From Chondromyces crocatus (GTDB lineage Bacteria; Myxococcota_A; Polyangia; Polyangiales; Polyangiaceae), in the NCBI RefSeq assembly GCF_001189295.1, contig NZ_CP012159.1, positions 496,001 to 560,000 on the forward strand: a stretch of DNA of 64,000 bases, read 5' to 3'. Below the pieces are notes generated by a model, which worked only from the letters and a program-made list of their open reading frames with translations, was not told where the DNA came from and searched no databases. Below, piece after piece: positions 15,208 to 23,315 of the stretch; the first letter of the stretch is position 1, and every line of letters begins with the position of its first letter. A program made the position numbers and the translations under genes.

Positions 15208-17738
15208 TCATGAGGAACCGTCTCGCGCTTCTCGTCACGGCCTGCGCTTCGTCGGCGCTGGTCTCGGTCTCCAGTGTCGCAGCGCCGCCGGAGCGGGCGT
15301 CTCAGGCGGTGCCGGATCCAGGCCGTTCGCTGGCGGGCGGCGACGATGCGTCGGCAATCGCCGTCAATCCCGCCAACCTCGCGTTCCTGCCCGCGCCGGA
15401 GTTCCGCTGGATGTGGGTGCGGCCAGGGTCTTCCTCGCCCATCCCGGCGGCAGGGCACTCGTTCTCGCTGGGGCTGCCGCTCTGGGCGCTGAGCACCGGG
15501 CTGCGGCTCGATCTGCTCGATCCGCCGGACGCAGCGCCCGCGCCGTTCGATGCGCCGTACCGGTGGGTGCGCTGGGGGCTGGCGCTGCGCGCGAGCGACA
15601 GTTTCTCGATCGGAACGACACTGGGGTGGGGCTCTTCCGGAGCGCTGGCCCTCGACGGGCACTTCTCCGTGACGACGGGGTTGACGCTCCGGCCGCTGCC
15701 TCACCTGTCGATCTCTGCGGTCGCCCGGGACTGGAACGAGCCACAGAACCGGCTGGGTCAAGCGATCGAGCGAAGTTACGATGTCGGTGTGGCGATCCGG
15801 CCGCTGGGGCGGCGGATGCTGGAGCTGGGCGCGGAGGCGACGTACTTCGAGCGCTCGCAAGAGGTGTCGCCGCGGTTCACGATGGGCGTCGACGTGCCGC
15901 GGGTGGGGCGGTTGCGGGGCGAGATCGCGCTGCGGGATCTCACGGGCCCGGCGCGTCCGGGGATCGCAGCGATGGCCGGGCTCGAGGTGAACGTGTCCGG
16001 GCTGCAGGTGCTCGGCGGTGGTGTGTTCGGCGATGCGTACACCCGTGGCGGGTCGGGGTTCTACGTGGGCGCGGCGCTGCGCGCGTACCGGGAGCCCGGG
16101 GTGCTGGCGACGCGGCGGGTGGCGAAGGTGCGGATCGACGCGACACCAGGGGCACGCGCGCATACGCGGCTCTTGCAGAAGCTGTGGCGCCTGGCCGACG
16201 CAGGCGAGGTGGACGGGGTGGCGCTGGTGGTCCGCTCGGAGCCGGCGAGTTCCACGGCGCACGCGGAAGAACTCGGGGATGCGCTGCGGCTGCTCCGGAG
16301 CCGCGGGAAGAAGGTGATCTGCCACCTGGAAGATGCCGGGGGTCGCTCGCTGCACGTGTGCTCTCAGGCGGACGCGATCGCGATGAACCCCGCCGGGGGG
16401 CTGCGCTTCGCGGGCCTGTCGACGCGGTACTTCTACTTCGGGGACCTCTTGCGGAAGCTCGGCGTGCAGGCGGATTTCGTTCGCATCGGCGCGCACAAGC
16501 TCGCCGCCGAGCAGCTGGCCCTGCCGCGGGGGACACCCATCGCTGCGGAAGATCATCAGCAGCTCGTCGATCGGCTGAGCGATGTGTTCGCACACGACGT
16601 GGGCGGTGGCCGCCGCATCCCGAAGAAGGAGCTGTCGCGGCGGATCAGCCGAGGGCCGTTCGTGGCGCGGGAGGCGAAGGAGGCGGGGCTCATCGACCTG
16701 CTCGCGTACGACGACGAGCTGGACAAGGTGGTGGAAGAGGTGATGGGCGCGCGCGTGTCGGTCGTCGACGACAGCCCGCCGAAGAACGCGCCGGAGCGGT
16801 GGGGGAGCGAGCCGAAGGTGGCGATGGTCTACGTCGACGGGGACATGGTCGACGGGGAGAGCCAGAACATTCCGCTGGTGGGCGTGCGGCTCTCGGGTTC
16901 GTACACGGTGGCGCGGGCGCTGAAGAAGGCGCGGGAGGACCGGAGCGTGCGCGCGGTGGTGCTGCGCGTGGAGACGGGCGGGGGCTCGTCGCTGGCCGCC
17001 GACGTGATCCTGCGCGAGGTGATCTTGACCGCGCGGGCGAAGCCGCTCGTGGTCTCGATGGGTTCGAGCGCGGCGAGCGGGGGTTACTACGTATCGGTCG
17101 GGGGAGGGACGATCTACGCGAACCGCGCGACGGTGACGGGGTCGATCGGGATCTACTACGGCAAGGTCGATGTGAGCGGGCTGCTGGAGAAGCTCGGGAT
17201 CAAGGCCGAGGGGTATCGCTCGTCGCCACGCGCGGACGCCGAGTCGTTCTTCCGGGCGTACACCGACGAGGAGCGGGAGATCCTCGGGGTGAAGGTGAAG
17301 CAGTTCTACGACACGTTCATCGGGCGGGTGGCGGAGGGGCGGAAGCTCAAGCCGGAGCAGGTCGACGCCGTGGGGCGGGGGCAGGTGTGGACGGGGGCGC
17401 AAGCGCTGGAGCGAGGGCTCGTCGACAAGCTGGGGGGGTTGCGCGAGGCGCTGGCCGAGGCGCGGGAGCTGGGTGGGCTGCGCGAGGATGCGCAGGTGCT
17501 GGCGCTGCCAGAGGAAGACGAAGGGTTGCTCGGGCTCGCGCTCAAGCTGGCGGGGGTGTCGGCGGGCGCTGCGGCGCAAGGGCTCGGCCCCGTGGCGGCG
17601 ATGCCACCCGCGCTGCTGGACATCGCGCGCTCGCTGTCGCCCTTCCTGGTGTTCGAGCCGAGCCGGCCACTGGCGCGGATCGAGGTGGTGGAGGAAGCGT
17701 CGATGGGCGGGCGGGTGACCGTGCCCGCGGAGCCCTGA
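15204..17738 (+). CDS. sppA: SppA-type signal peptide peptidase fused to an N-terminal barrel-like domain
   Basis: An 844-residue exported S49 peptidase. A signal peptide (NRLALLVTACASSALVSVSS) is followed by about 300 residues of alternating strands and surface-type segments (NPANLAFLPAPEFRWMWVRPG, GGGVFGDAYTRGGSGFYVG) resembling the outer-membrane beta-barrel part of FadL/PorV-like proteins. Residues from about 330 form the double SppA unit. The Lys general base is in IGAHKLAAEQL (Lys432) and the nucleophile in SSAASGGYYVS (Ser625); their spacing (193) matches the approximately 200 of E. coli SppA, so it should be active. SppA proteins degrade cleaved signal peptides. The fusion to a barrel-like domain is unusual. 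ATG 15204 overlaps the upstream stop (ATGA); ATG 15210 is an alternative. Confidence 0.85.
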   Translation: MIMRNRLALLVTACASSALVSVSSVAAPPERASQAVPDPGRSLAGGDDASAIAVNPANLAFLPAPEFRWMWVRPGSSSPIPAAGHSFSLGLPLWALSTGLRLDLLDPPDAAPAPFDAPYRWVRWGLALRASDSFSIGTTLGWGSSGALALDGHFSVTTGLTLRPLPHLSISAVARDWNEPQNRLGQAIERSYDVGVAIRPLGRRMLELGAEATYFERSQEVSPRFTMGVDVPRVGRLRGEIALRDLTGPARPGIAAMAGLEVNVSGLQVLGGGVFGDAYTRGGSGFYVGAALRAYREPGVLATRRVAKVRIDATPGARAHTRLLQKLWRLADAGEVDGVALVVRSEPASSTAHAEELGDALRLLRSRGKKVICHLEDAGGRSLHVCSQADAIAMNPAGGLRFAGLSTRYFYFGDLLRKLGVQADFVRIGAHKLAAEQLALPRGTPIAAEDHQQLVDRLSDVFAHDVGGGRRIPKKELSRRISRGPFVAREAKEAGLIDLLAYDDELDKVVEEVMGARVSVVDDSPPKNAPERWGSEPKVAMVYVDGDMVDGESQNIPLVGVRLSGSYTVARALKKAREDRSVRAVVLRVETGGGSSLAADVILREVILTARAKPLVVSMGSSAASGGYYVSVGGGTIYANRATVTGSIGIYYGKVDVSGLLEKLGIKAEGYRSSPRADAESFFRAYTDEEREILGVKVKQFYDTFIGRVAEGRKLKPEQVDAVGRGQVWTGAQALERGLVDKLGGLREALAEARELGGLREDAQVLALPEEDEGLLGLALKLAGVSAGAAAQGLGPVAAMPPALLDIARSLSPFLVFEPSRPLARIEVVEEASMGGRVTVPAEP

Positions 17739-17750
17739 GGGCGTCGCTCG

Positions 17751-18689
17751 GTGACCTCGGTGATCCAGCTGTCCACGCCGAGCGCGCTGCTCGAAGCTCG
17801 CGGAGCGCGCGTCTCGGTCGATGACGTGGTCGCGCTCGAGGGCCTCACGTTCGTGGCCAGGGGCGACCGGGTTCTCTGCGCTGGCGATACGCAGGCCTTG
17901 TTCGCCGCGGTGTCGGGGATGCCGCTCATGCCGCGAGGGCAAGCCACGCCTGGAGATGCGCCCGGGGAGGCGCGGGTGGTGGCGGGCAGCTTGCTGCTGG
18001 CGGGTCGCGACGTGAGCCGCGCCGAGCAGCTTTCGGTGATGGGTGTGGCGCCGCTGGATCCGCCGCTACCGCCGGCGTGGACCGCTGAAGCCTATGTGAC
18101 GTGGAGTGCGCGGCTCGGGGGCGCGGGGGCGTTCGTCGCGCGCGGCACGGCGGCGGCATCGCTCACGCTGGTGGGCCTCGGGCACGCACGGCATCGGCGG
18201 CTGGACGGTCTGGCGCTGCCGGAGCGCCGCGCCATGATGCTGGCGGCTGCCATCGTGCTGTCACCGGAGGTGGTCGTGCTCGAGGATCCGCTCTCCGGCC
18301 TCGACGGCATGGCCGCGGCGTTCGTGCTGTCGGCGATCGCAGCGGCGACCCGAGGGCGGCGCGCGCTGATCTCGACGGGGAGACTCGATCGGACCGGGCC
18401 GACCGGCGCGCTCGTGGGCGGGGCGAGTGATCTGCTGGTGCTCTCGGCCGGGGAGCTGGTCTTCGCTGGTACGCCCGCCGACGCGTCGGGTGGACGACGG
18501 CTGTTCGCGCTCGTCGTGCGAGGGCAAACCGAGTCACTCCAGGAGGCGCTTTCTGCGAGAGGACTCACCCTCCGCGCCGGGGCAGGGCGGCTCCTGGTGA
18601 GTTTGCCCGAGGGGGCATCCACCCGCGCGATCGTCGAGGCCGCGGCCGAGGTCCGCGCCCCGATCGTGGAGATGGTGCCGGTCATCTAG
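17751..18689 (+). CDS. ABC-ATPase-like protein without a functional Walker A
   Basis: A 312-residue protein starting at GTG 17751, 13 bp after sppA. The fold of an ABC transporter ATPase is visible: an A-loop/strand region (VDDVVALEGLTFVARGDRVL), a Walker B and D-loop (VVVLEDPLSGLD), and a C-terminal regulatory-like domain. The nucleotide loop reads CAGDTQALFAAVSG where GxxGxGKS/T is expected, so the lysine is missing; the signature is LDGLALPERR rather than LSGGQ; the Walker B acid pair is Glu-Asp instead of Asp-Glu; and the H-loop is ISTGR without His. It therefore probably does not hydrolyse ATP as a normal transporter ATPase. No permease gene is adjacent. It could be a regulatory or structural relative. 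Confidence 0.75.
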   Translation: MTSVIQLSTPSALLEARGARVSVDDVVALEGLTFVARGDRVLCAGDTQALFAAVSGMPLMPRGQATPGDAPGEARVVAGSLLLAGRDVSRAEQLSVMGVAPLDPPLPPAWTAEAYVTWSARLGGAGAFVARGTAAASLTLVGLGHARHRRLDGLALPERRAMMLAAAIVLSPEVVVLEDPLSGLDGMAAAFVLSAIAAATRGRRALISTGRLDRTGPTGALVGGASDLLVLSAGELVFAGTPADASGGRRLFALVVRGQTESLQEALSARGLTLRAGAGRLLVSLPEGASTRAIVEAAAEVRAPIVEMVPVI

Positions 18690-18714
18690 CGCGCGGCGTA
18701 GTACGGTGGGCTCG

Positions 18715-19353
18715 ATGGTCACCAAGAGCTCCGTCGCCACAGCCGCCTCTCCCATCACACCGCCGCAGGGTCGCCTGGCCGTCCTCACCGGCTTCGCCGT
18801 CGCCGCCGCCGCGGTCCCTGTCCCTGTGCTGCCGGCTCGTCTCCTCGCACGCGTGCGAGGAGCCATCGTGCACGACATCGTCTCCCGCCATGGCCTCAGC
18901 CTCACCACCGACGCCCGGAAGATCCTGGCCGATCCAGGCGAGGGTCACGCGACGTTGCGCAAGGCCGCCGAGACGGTGGCGCTCGAGCTGCTCCGGCGCT
19001 TGCGCGCGCTCGGCTCGGTCGCGGCGGCGGTGCGCGGGCTCGAGGTGTACGCGCTGGGGCACCTGCTCGACCGCTACATCACCACCGTTCGCCGCACCGG
19101 GACCATCCGGATCCATGCCGACGAGGCGCGGAAGATCCGGGAGCTGATCACCCGCGCGATCGCGCGGACGCTGTCCCCGAGCCTGACCCCCGCCGCGGCG
19201 TTGCTCCCTGCCGCAGGAGAGGATCTCCGGGACGAGTTCACGCGCTGGGTGGACACGCTGCTGCTCGGGAGCGCGTCGGCGCCCGACTACCTGAAGCGCC
19301 GGTTGAGCGCGGCGTTCGACGACATCGTGAGGAGCTCGTCCACCGGTGACTGA
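18715..19353 (+). CDS. hypothetical helical protein upstream of proB
   Basis: A 212-residue protein that I do not recognise. After an Ala/Val-rich hydrophobic stretch (AVLTGFAVAAAAVPVPVLPARLLARV, possibly membrane-embedded or a membrane anchor) it is mostly helical (LRKAAETVALELLRRLRALGSVAAAV; EARKIRELITRAIARTL). ATG 18715 is preferred because GGTGGG lies 6 nt upstream; GTG 18706 adds three residues. The stop overlaps the GTG start of proB by 8 bases, so the genes are co-translated. Co-occurrence with proB may be incidental. Confidence 0.65.
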   Translation: MVTKSSVATAASPITPPQGRLAVLTGFAVAAAAVPVPVLPARLLARVRGAIVHDIVSRHGLSLTTDARKILADPGEGHATLRKAAETVALELLRRLRALGSVAAAVRGLEVYALGHLLDRYITTVRRTGTIRIHADEARKIRELITRAIARTLSPSLTPAAALLPAAGEDLRDEFTRWVDTLLLGSASAPDYLKRRLSAAFDDIVRSSSTGD

Positions 19354-20500
19354 TGACGCGGAGCACGCGGCGCCAGCCCAGGGCGCCGACGAGCAGACCA
19401 TCCGCGCGGCGCTCCGCCGCTGCCAACGTGTCGTCATCAAGATCGGCTCGAAGAGCCTGTCCGGGGACGCCTGGGATCGGCTCGCAGCGGAAGTGAGCGC
19501 GCTCCGCAGCGGTCGCCAGGGCACGGGGCGCCGCGCTGCGAGCGCCGGCCGCGGCGTCGTCCTGGTGACGAGCGGGGCCATCGCGCTCGGCGTCACCAAG
19601 CTGGGCTTCAAGTCGCGCCCGAAGGACATGGCGCGGCTGCAAGCTGCCGCGGCGGCTGGCCAGAGCGTGCTGATGCAGCGGTACGAGGAGGCCTTCGGCA
19701 AGGTGGGGCTGGTGGTGGCCCAGGTCCTCCTGACCCACGCCGACCTCGCCGACCGGACGCGCACCAACAACGCCCGCGAGGCGCTCGAGGCGCTGCTCGA
19801 AGCGGGAGCCGTGCCGATCATCAACGAGAACGATGCGGTCGCGGTCGAGGAGATCCGCTTCGGTGACAACGATCAGCTCTCGGCCATGGTCGCCCCGCTG
19901 GTCGGCGCCGATCTGTTGCTGCTGCTCTCCGACGTCGAGGGGTTGCTCGACGACGGCGGTCAGCGGGTCTCCTTCGTCCGCAGTGTGGCTCGGGAGGCGC
20001 GGCATCTGGCGGGCAAATCCACCTCGGGGGTGGGAACGGGCGGGATGGCGAGCAAGGTCGAGGCGGCGCGACGCGCGACCCTGGCCGGCGCGCACGTGGT
20101 GATCGCTGCCGCGAAGGCACCTCAGATCGTCACCCGTGTCCTCGCTGGCGAAGAGGAGGGGACGCTCTTCGGCGCGGTCCCTCAGCGCATCAGCGCGCGC
20201 AAGCACTGGATCGCCTACACGCTCCGCCCTCGTGGTGCGCTCCTCGTCGATCGGGGCGCCGCCGACGCCATCACCGCCAGCAACCGGAGCATCCTCGCCG
20301 TGGGTGTCCTCGGCGTGCGTGGGACCTTCTTGCCCGGCGATGCCATCGCCATCCTCAACCCGGATGGAACGGAGATCGCGCGGGGGCTCGCCCGGTTCTC
20401 TGCCAGCGATGCGGCACGGATTGCCCGGAAGAAACGGCCAGACATCGAGGACGATATCGTCGTGCACCGGGACGACCTGGTGGTGCTTCCCGCCGAGTGA
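19346..20500 (+). CDS. proB: glutamate 5-kinase
   Basis: A 384-residue enzyme that phosphorylates L-glutamate, the first step of proline synthesis. The kinase domain shows VVIKIGSKSLSG, LVTSGAIALGVTKLG, PIINENDAVAVEEI and GVGTGGMASKVEAARRA, and the C-terminal PUA domain (about residues 290-380) begins near WIAYTLRPRGALLVDRGAADAI. Length matches ProB with PUA. GTG 19346 overlaps the upstream stop. proA is not adjacent. The last codons and the stop lie in the first unit of an 18-bp minisatellite. Confidence 0.95.
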   Translation: MTDDAEHAAPAQGADEQTIRAALRRCQRVVIKIGSKSLSGDAWDRLAAEVSALRSGRQGTGRRAASAGRGVVLVTSGAIALGVTKLGFKSRPKDMARLQAAAAAGQSVLMQRYEEAFGKVGLVVAQVLLTHADLADRTRTNNAREALEALLEAGAVPIINENDAVAVEEIRFGDNDQLSAMVAPLVGADLLLLLSDVEGLLDDGGQRVSFVRSVAREARHLAGKSTSGVGTGGMASKVEAARRATLAGAHVVIAAAKAPQIVTRVLAGEEEGTLFGAVPQRISARKHWIAYTLRPRGALLVDRGAADAITASNRSILAVGVLGVRGTFLPGDAIAILNPDGTEIARGLARFSASDAARIARKKRPDIEDDIVVHRDDLVVLPAE

Positions 20501-20608
20501 CAGGCTCCTGCCGAGCCGAGGACTCCCGCCGAGTAGCAGGCTCCTGCCGAGCCGAGGGCTCCCGCCGAGTAGAAGGCTCCCGCCGAACCGAGGGCTCCCG
20601 TCGACCAG
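20483..20608. repeat. 18-bp tandem repeat spanning the proB stop codon
   Basis: Seven consecutive 18-bp units. The first (20483-20500, GTGCTTCCCGCCGAGTGA) is the end of proB including its TGA. The following units alternate between forms such as CAGGCTCCTGCCGAGCCG and AGGACTCCCGCCGAGTAG, to 20608. The 11-base core TCCCGCCGAGT is identical in the gene end and in two later units. Confidence 0.92.
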
Positions 20609-20764
20609 GAACCCCTCGCCGACCCGAAGGGAGGAGCCGTGGGCCCTGCACACGCCCAGAAGTTCAGGTGGGACAGGCTCCCACTTTCTTTCTCCCTGCC
20701 CCGAGAAACCCGGAACCCCGCGCGACGGTCGGTGTCGGTCGCGTGGCTGCTGGAGGGTCTGGAC

Positions 20765-21307
20765 ATGCGCTTCGGGTTCGTCATCGCCAATGCCTGCGTC
20801 CTTGCTGGGATCACCTGGATGACCGCGTTCGGGCCGGGTCTACGGGCGGCGGAGGTCCTCCCCTCGCGGGGCGGTGTGGGGGACATCCCGGCGCTGGAAG
20901 CCCGGACGGCGCACACCCCCAGTGCCCAGAACATCACGGCCTTGGCCGCCGCCTATCTGGAGCGAGACCAGCCAGGGCTGGCGTCCGCCGTGATCCAGAA
21001 GGCGCCACGTGACGCTCGGGTGCGTCCAGAGGTCAGCCACCAGGAAGCCCGCGCCCTGCTTCGCCGTGGTCAACTGCGCGAAGCGCTGGCCGTGGCGGAG
21101 AAGCTCCACACGCGTTGCGCGCTCGGAGATGCAGACGCTGACGGCGCCGCCTGCCCCGCCTGGCTCGCAGCGAAGACGTACCGTCAGGTCGCCTTCCTTC
21201 GCGAGGCCCTCGCCGCAGGGATCGAGGATCCGCGGCACGATCCGGTCGGCATCGAGGCCGCATACGAGCGCAGCGCTGGCCAGGTCCCCCTGGTGGCGAT
21301 GCGCTGA
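20765..21307 (+). CDS. exported TPR-like hypothetical protein
   Basis: A 180-residue protein from ATG 20765: MRFGFVIANACVLAGITWMTAFG is a signal peptide or membrane anchor. The rest contains helical pairs resembling TPR (NITALAAAYLERDQPGLASAVIQ; EARALLRRGQLREALAVAEKL). A pair of Cys (RCALGDADADGAACPAW) could form a disulphide. I cannot assign a function. It is separated from proB by the 18-bp array and an earlier in-frame GTG at 20639 that lacks a signal. Confidence 0.55.
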   Translation: MRFGFVIANACVLAGITWMTAFGPGLRAAEVLPSRGGVGDIPALEARTAHTPSAQNITALAAAYLERDQPGLASAVIQKAPRDARVRPEVSHQEARALLRRGQLREALAVAEKLHTRCALGDADADGAACPAWLAAKTYRQVAFLREALAAGIEDPRHDPVGIEAAYERSAGQVPLVAMR

Positions 21308-21489
21308 TGCGGGGATGTCATCGTGAGGACCAATCGCCGCCATCGGGACGATAAAACCCAAGCCATCACGTTCTTCACGGTCCAATGGCGCGCCTTCGAG
21401 CTTTGACCTAGCCTGTAGATCTCGCCCGTGGCTTCAGGCGCCGGGCGAGGCCGCGATCGTCTTCACCTGACTGGGAGGGTTCGCTCCGG

Positions 21490-22374
21490 GTGGAACAGCC
21501 GCAACCGAGCCGGTCCGATGCCGATGCCTCAGCGCCTTCGCCGCTCGGGGCTCTCGCCGTTTTGTGGGTCGCCGTCATGTCCTCTCTCGCCGGGGTGGGA
21601 TGCGGGCGCGCCGCCACGAACACGCCACCACCGATGCCCGCTGCGCACACGCAGCAGGAGGAGCGCCCCTTCCGGTTCCAGCCGCCCATCGCGCTGGCCC
21701 ATGTCGACGATGCGATCGTACGCATCGCGAGCGAGGTCGCCTGCACCGGCACGCTCATCGCGGAAGACCTGGTCCTCACCGCCCACCACTGCGTCGCCGC
21801 GCGCGACCATCAAGGGCGCACCTTGCGGCGTGACGTCGATCCAGAGCAGATCTCGGTCGAGCTGGGGGGGGACTACCTGCCGTGGGGTGAAGTGAAGGTC
21901 CGGGAGATCGTCTCGCCGGACTGCGGCTACAGCTCGGGAGACGGGGACATCGCGATCCTCGTGCTGTCGCGTCGGCTCATTGGCATCCCGACCCTGGTCC
22001 CCAGGCTCGAAGAGGAACCGGCGTCGCGAGAGCAGGTGATCCCCGTCGGCTTCGGGCGATGCGCGCTCTCTCCTGATGGAATCCAGCGGGTGAGGCGCAT
22101 CGGCGGAGGCGTGGACGCGGTCGCCCCCTCCCACTTCGTGGCCGTCGCTTCGATCTGTCCAGGTGACTCGGGTGGCCCAGCGCTGAGCCAGGATCGAGCC
22201 GATGTCGTCGGGGTGATCTCCGCCAGCGTGATGGACGCCGACGAGAACACGGTCGGCACGTCGCATTTCACCCGGCTCGACATCTGGCGCGAGCTGTTCT
22301 CCGCAGCGCGGGAGATCGCGCGGGGGGCGAGCCCCAGTGAGCTGCCCCCCTTCCGTGGCTGCGCGGCCCGGTAA
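21490..22374 (+). CDS. secreted trypsin-like serine protease (S1), lipoprotein
   Basis: A 294-residue chymotrypsin-fold protease. From GTG 21490 the N-terminus contains LWVAVMSSLAGVGC, a lipobox whose Cys is followed by a Pro-rich linker. The catalytic triad is visible: His in VLTAHHCVAA, Asp in GDGDIAILVL and Ser in CPGDSGGP. Disulphide partners are also present (ACTG with HHC). Length fits a single S1 domain. ATG 21577 would give a protein beginning inside the signal, so GTG is preferred. The substrate is unknown; secreted S1 proteases are common in predatory myxobacteria. Confidence 0.85.
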   Translation: MEQPQPSRSDADASAPSPLGALAVLWVAVMSSLAGVGCGRAATNTPPPMPAAHTQQEERPFRFQPPIALAHVDDAIVRIASEVACTGTLIAEDLVLTAHHCVAARDHQGRTLRRDVDPEQISVELGGDYLPWGEVKVREIVSPDCGYSSGDGDIAILVLSRRLIGIPTLVPRLEEEPASREQVIPVGFGRCALSPDGIQRVRRIGGGVDAVAPSHFVAVASICPGDSGGPALSQDRADVVGVISASVMDADENTVGTSHFTRLDIWRELFSAAREIARGASPSELPPFRGCAAR

Positions 22375-22544
22375 GACCCACGAGCGAGGACGCCGCGGTG
22401 ACGGGACGAGGGTGACGCCCTTCGTCGTTCGAGCCTCGGCGTCTCTGCGATGACGCTCCCATCGTCAGGAGACATCCGGGTGCGCTAGTCTCACGTGCTC
22501 TCAGCGCGCGAGGCCAGGCGGACGTCGCCGCGCCGGAAAGTACA

Positions 22545-23180
22545 ATGCAGAAGCTCTTCAAAGGTCTGGGATGGACGCTGGGGATCCTGGCGATCATCGC
22601 GCTGGCCCTGCGCGCCCTGATCCTGGACGTCTGGACGGTCCCCGAGGATCCGGTACTCGATGCCTCCATCGCCCCGACCCTGGCCTCCGGAGACGTGATC
22701 GTGACCCTGACCCGTGGCGTCCCGACCTTCGGGGAGCTCGCGCGCTGTCCCGACCCGGATGCCCGAGGGGGTTACGTGATCGGTCGCGTCGCAGGCGTCC
22801 GGGGTGACGTGGTCGAGGTCGATGGCGTCAGCCTCACCGTCAACGGCACCCGCTACGATGCGGAGAGCGTCTGCCCCGAGCCCAAGATGTTCGTCAAGCA
22901 TCCCTCGACGGGGAACGAGGTGGAGATCCGCTGCGACGAGGTGGTGATGGGCGGGGGCAAGCACACCCGAGGCAACAGCCCCAAAGGTCCGCTCGAGCGC
23001 AAGCTCCGGCACGAGGTCCGTGAAGGGACGGTCTTCCTGCTGAGCGACAACCGCAACCTGCACGACGACTCGCGCGACTTCGGGTCACAGCCCCAGGCGA
23101 CCTGCCAGCAGATCGTGTTCCGCTTGTGGGGGAAGGGGGGGTGGGAAAATACCGCCCGGCGATTTTCCTTCGTGCGTTGA
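22545..23180 (+). CDS. signal peptidase I-like protein lacking the usual lysine
   Basis: A 211-residue member of the S26 (LepB) family. It starts MQKLFKGLGW with a membrane anchor (about 8-28), followed by the serine box SIAPTLASGD (Ser41, cf. SGSMLPTL) and the C-terminal box LSDNRNLHDDSRDFG, close to the SDNRxxSxDSR pattern. In the lysine box, where LepB has YIKRAVGLPGD, this protein reads YVIGRVAGVRGD, so the position of the general-base Lys is Gly80. It may be inactive, use another base (eukaryotic enzymes use His), or the true base may lie elsewhere. The insert between the two boxes is long and Cys-containing (ESVCPEP, IRCDEVVM). Fold assignment is good; activity is uncertain. Confidence 0.8.
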   Translation: MQKLFKGLGWTLGILAIIALALRALILDVWTVPEDPVLDASIAPTLASGDVIVTLTRGVPTFGELARCPDPDARGGYVIGRVAGVRGDVVEVDGVSLTVNGTRYDAESVCPEPKMFVKHPSTGNEVEIRCDEVVMGGGKHTRGNSPKGPLERKLRHEVREGTVFLLSDNRNLHDDSRDFGSQPQATCQQIVFRLWGKGGWENTARRFSFVR

Positions 23181-23315
23181 TCCGTGGGAATTTCGGCACG
23201 AGGAACACCGTCCCACTCATGTAACAAGAACTACAATTGGAGCCACCGAACGCCCAAGCTTGACCGTTCTCGGGCTGGACGTCTAGAACCGTGGCTCTCG
23301 GAGACCGAGGAACCG

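Noticed and set aside
15162-17942. 926-codon reverse gene
   Set aside because: It is the shadow of sppA on the other strand; sppA has the catalytic residues and the ATGA overlap.
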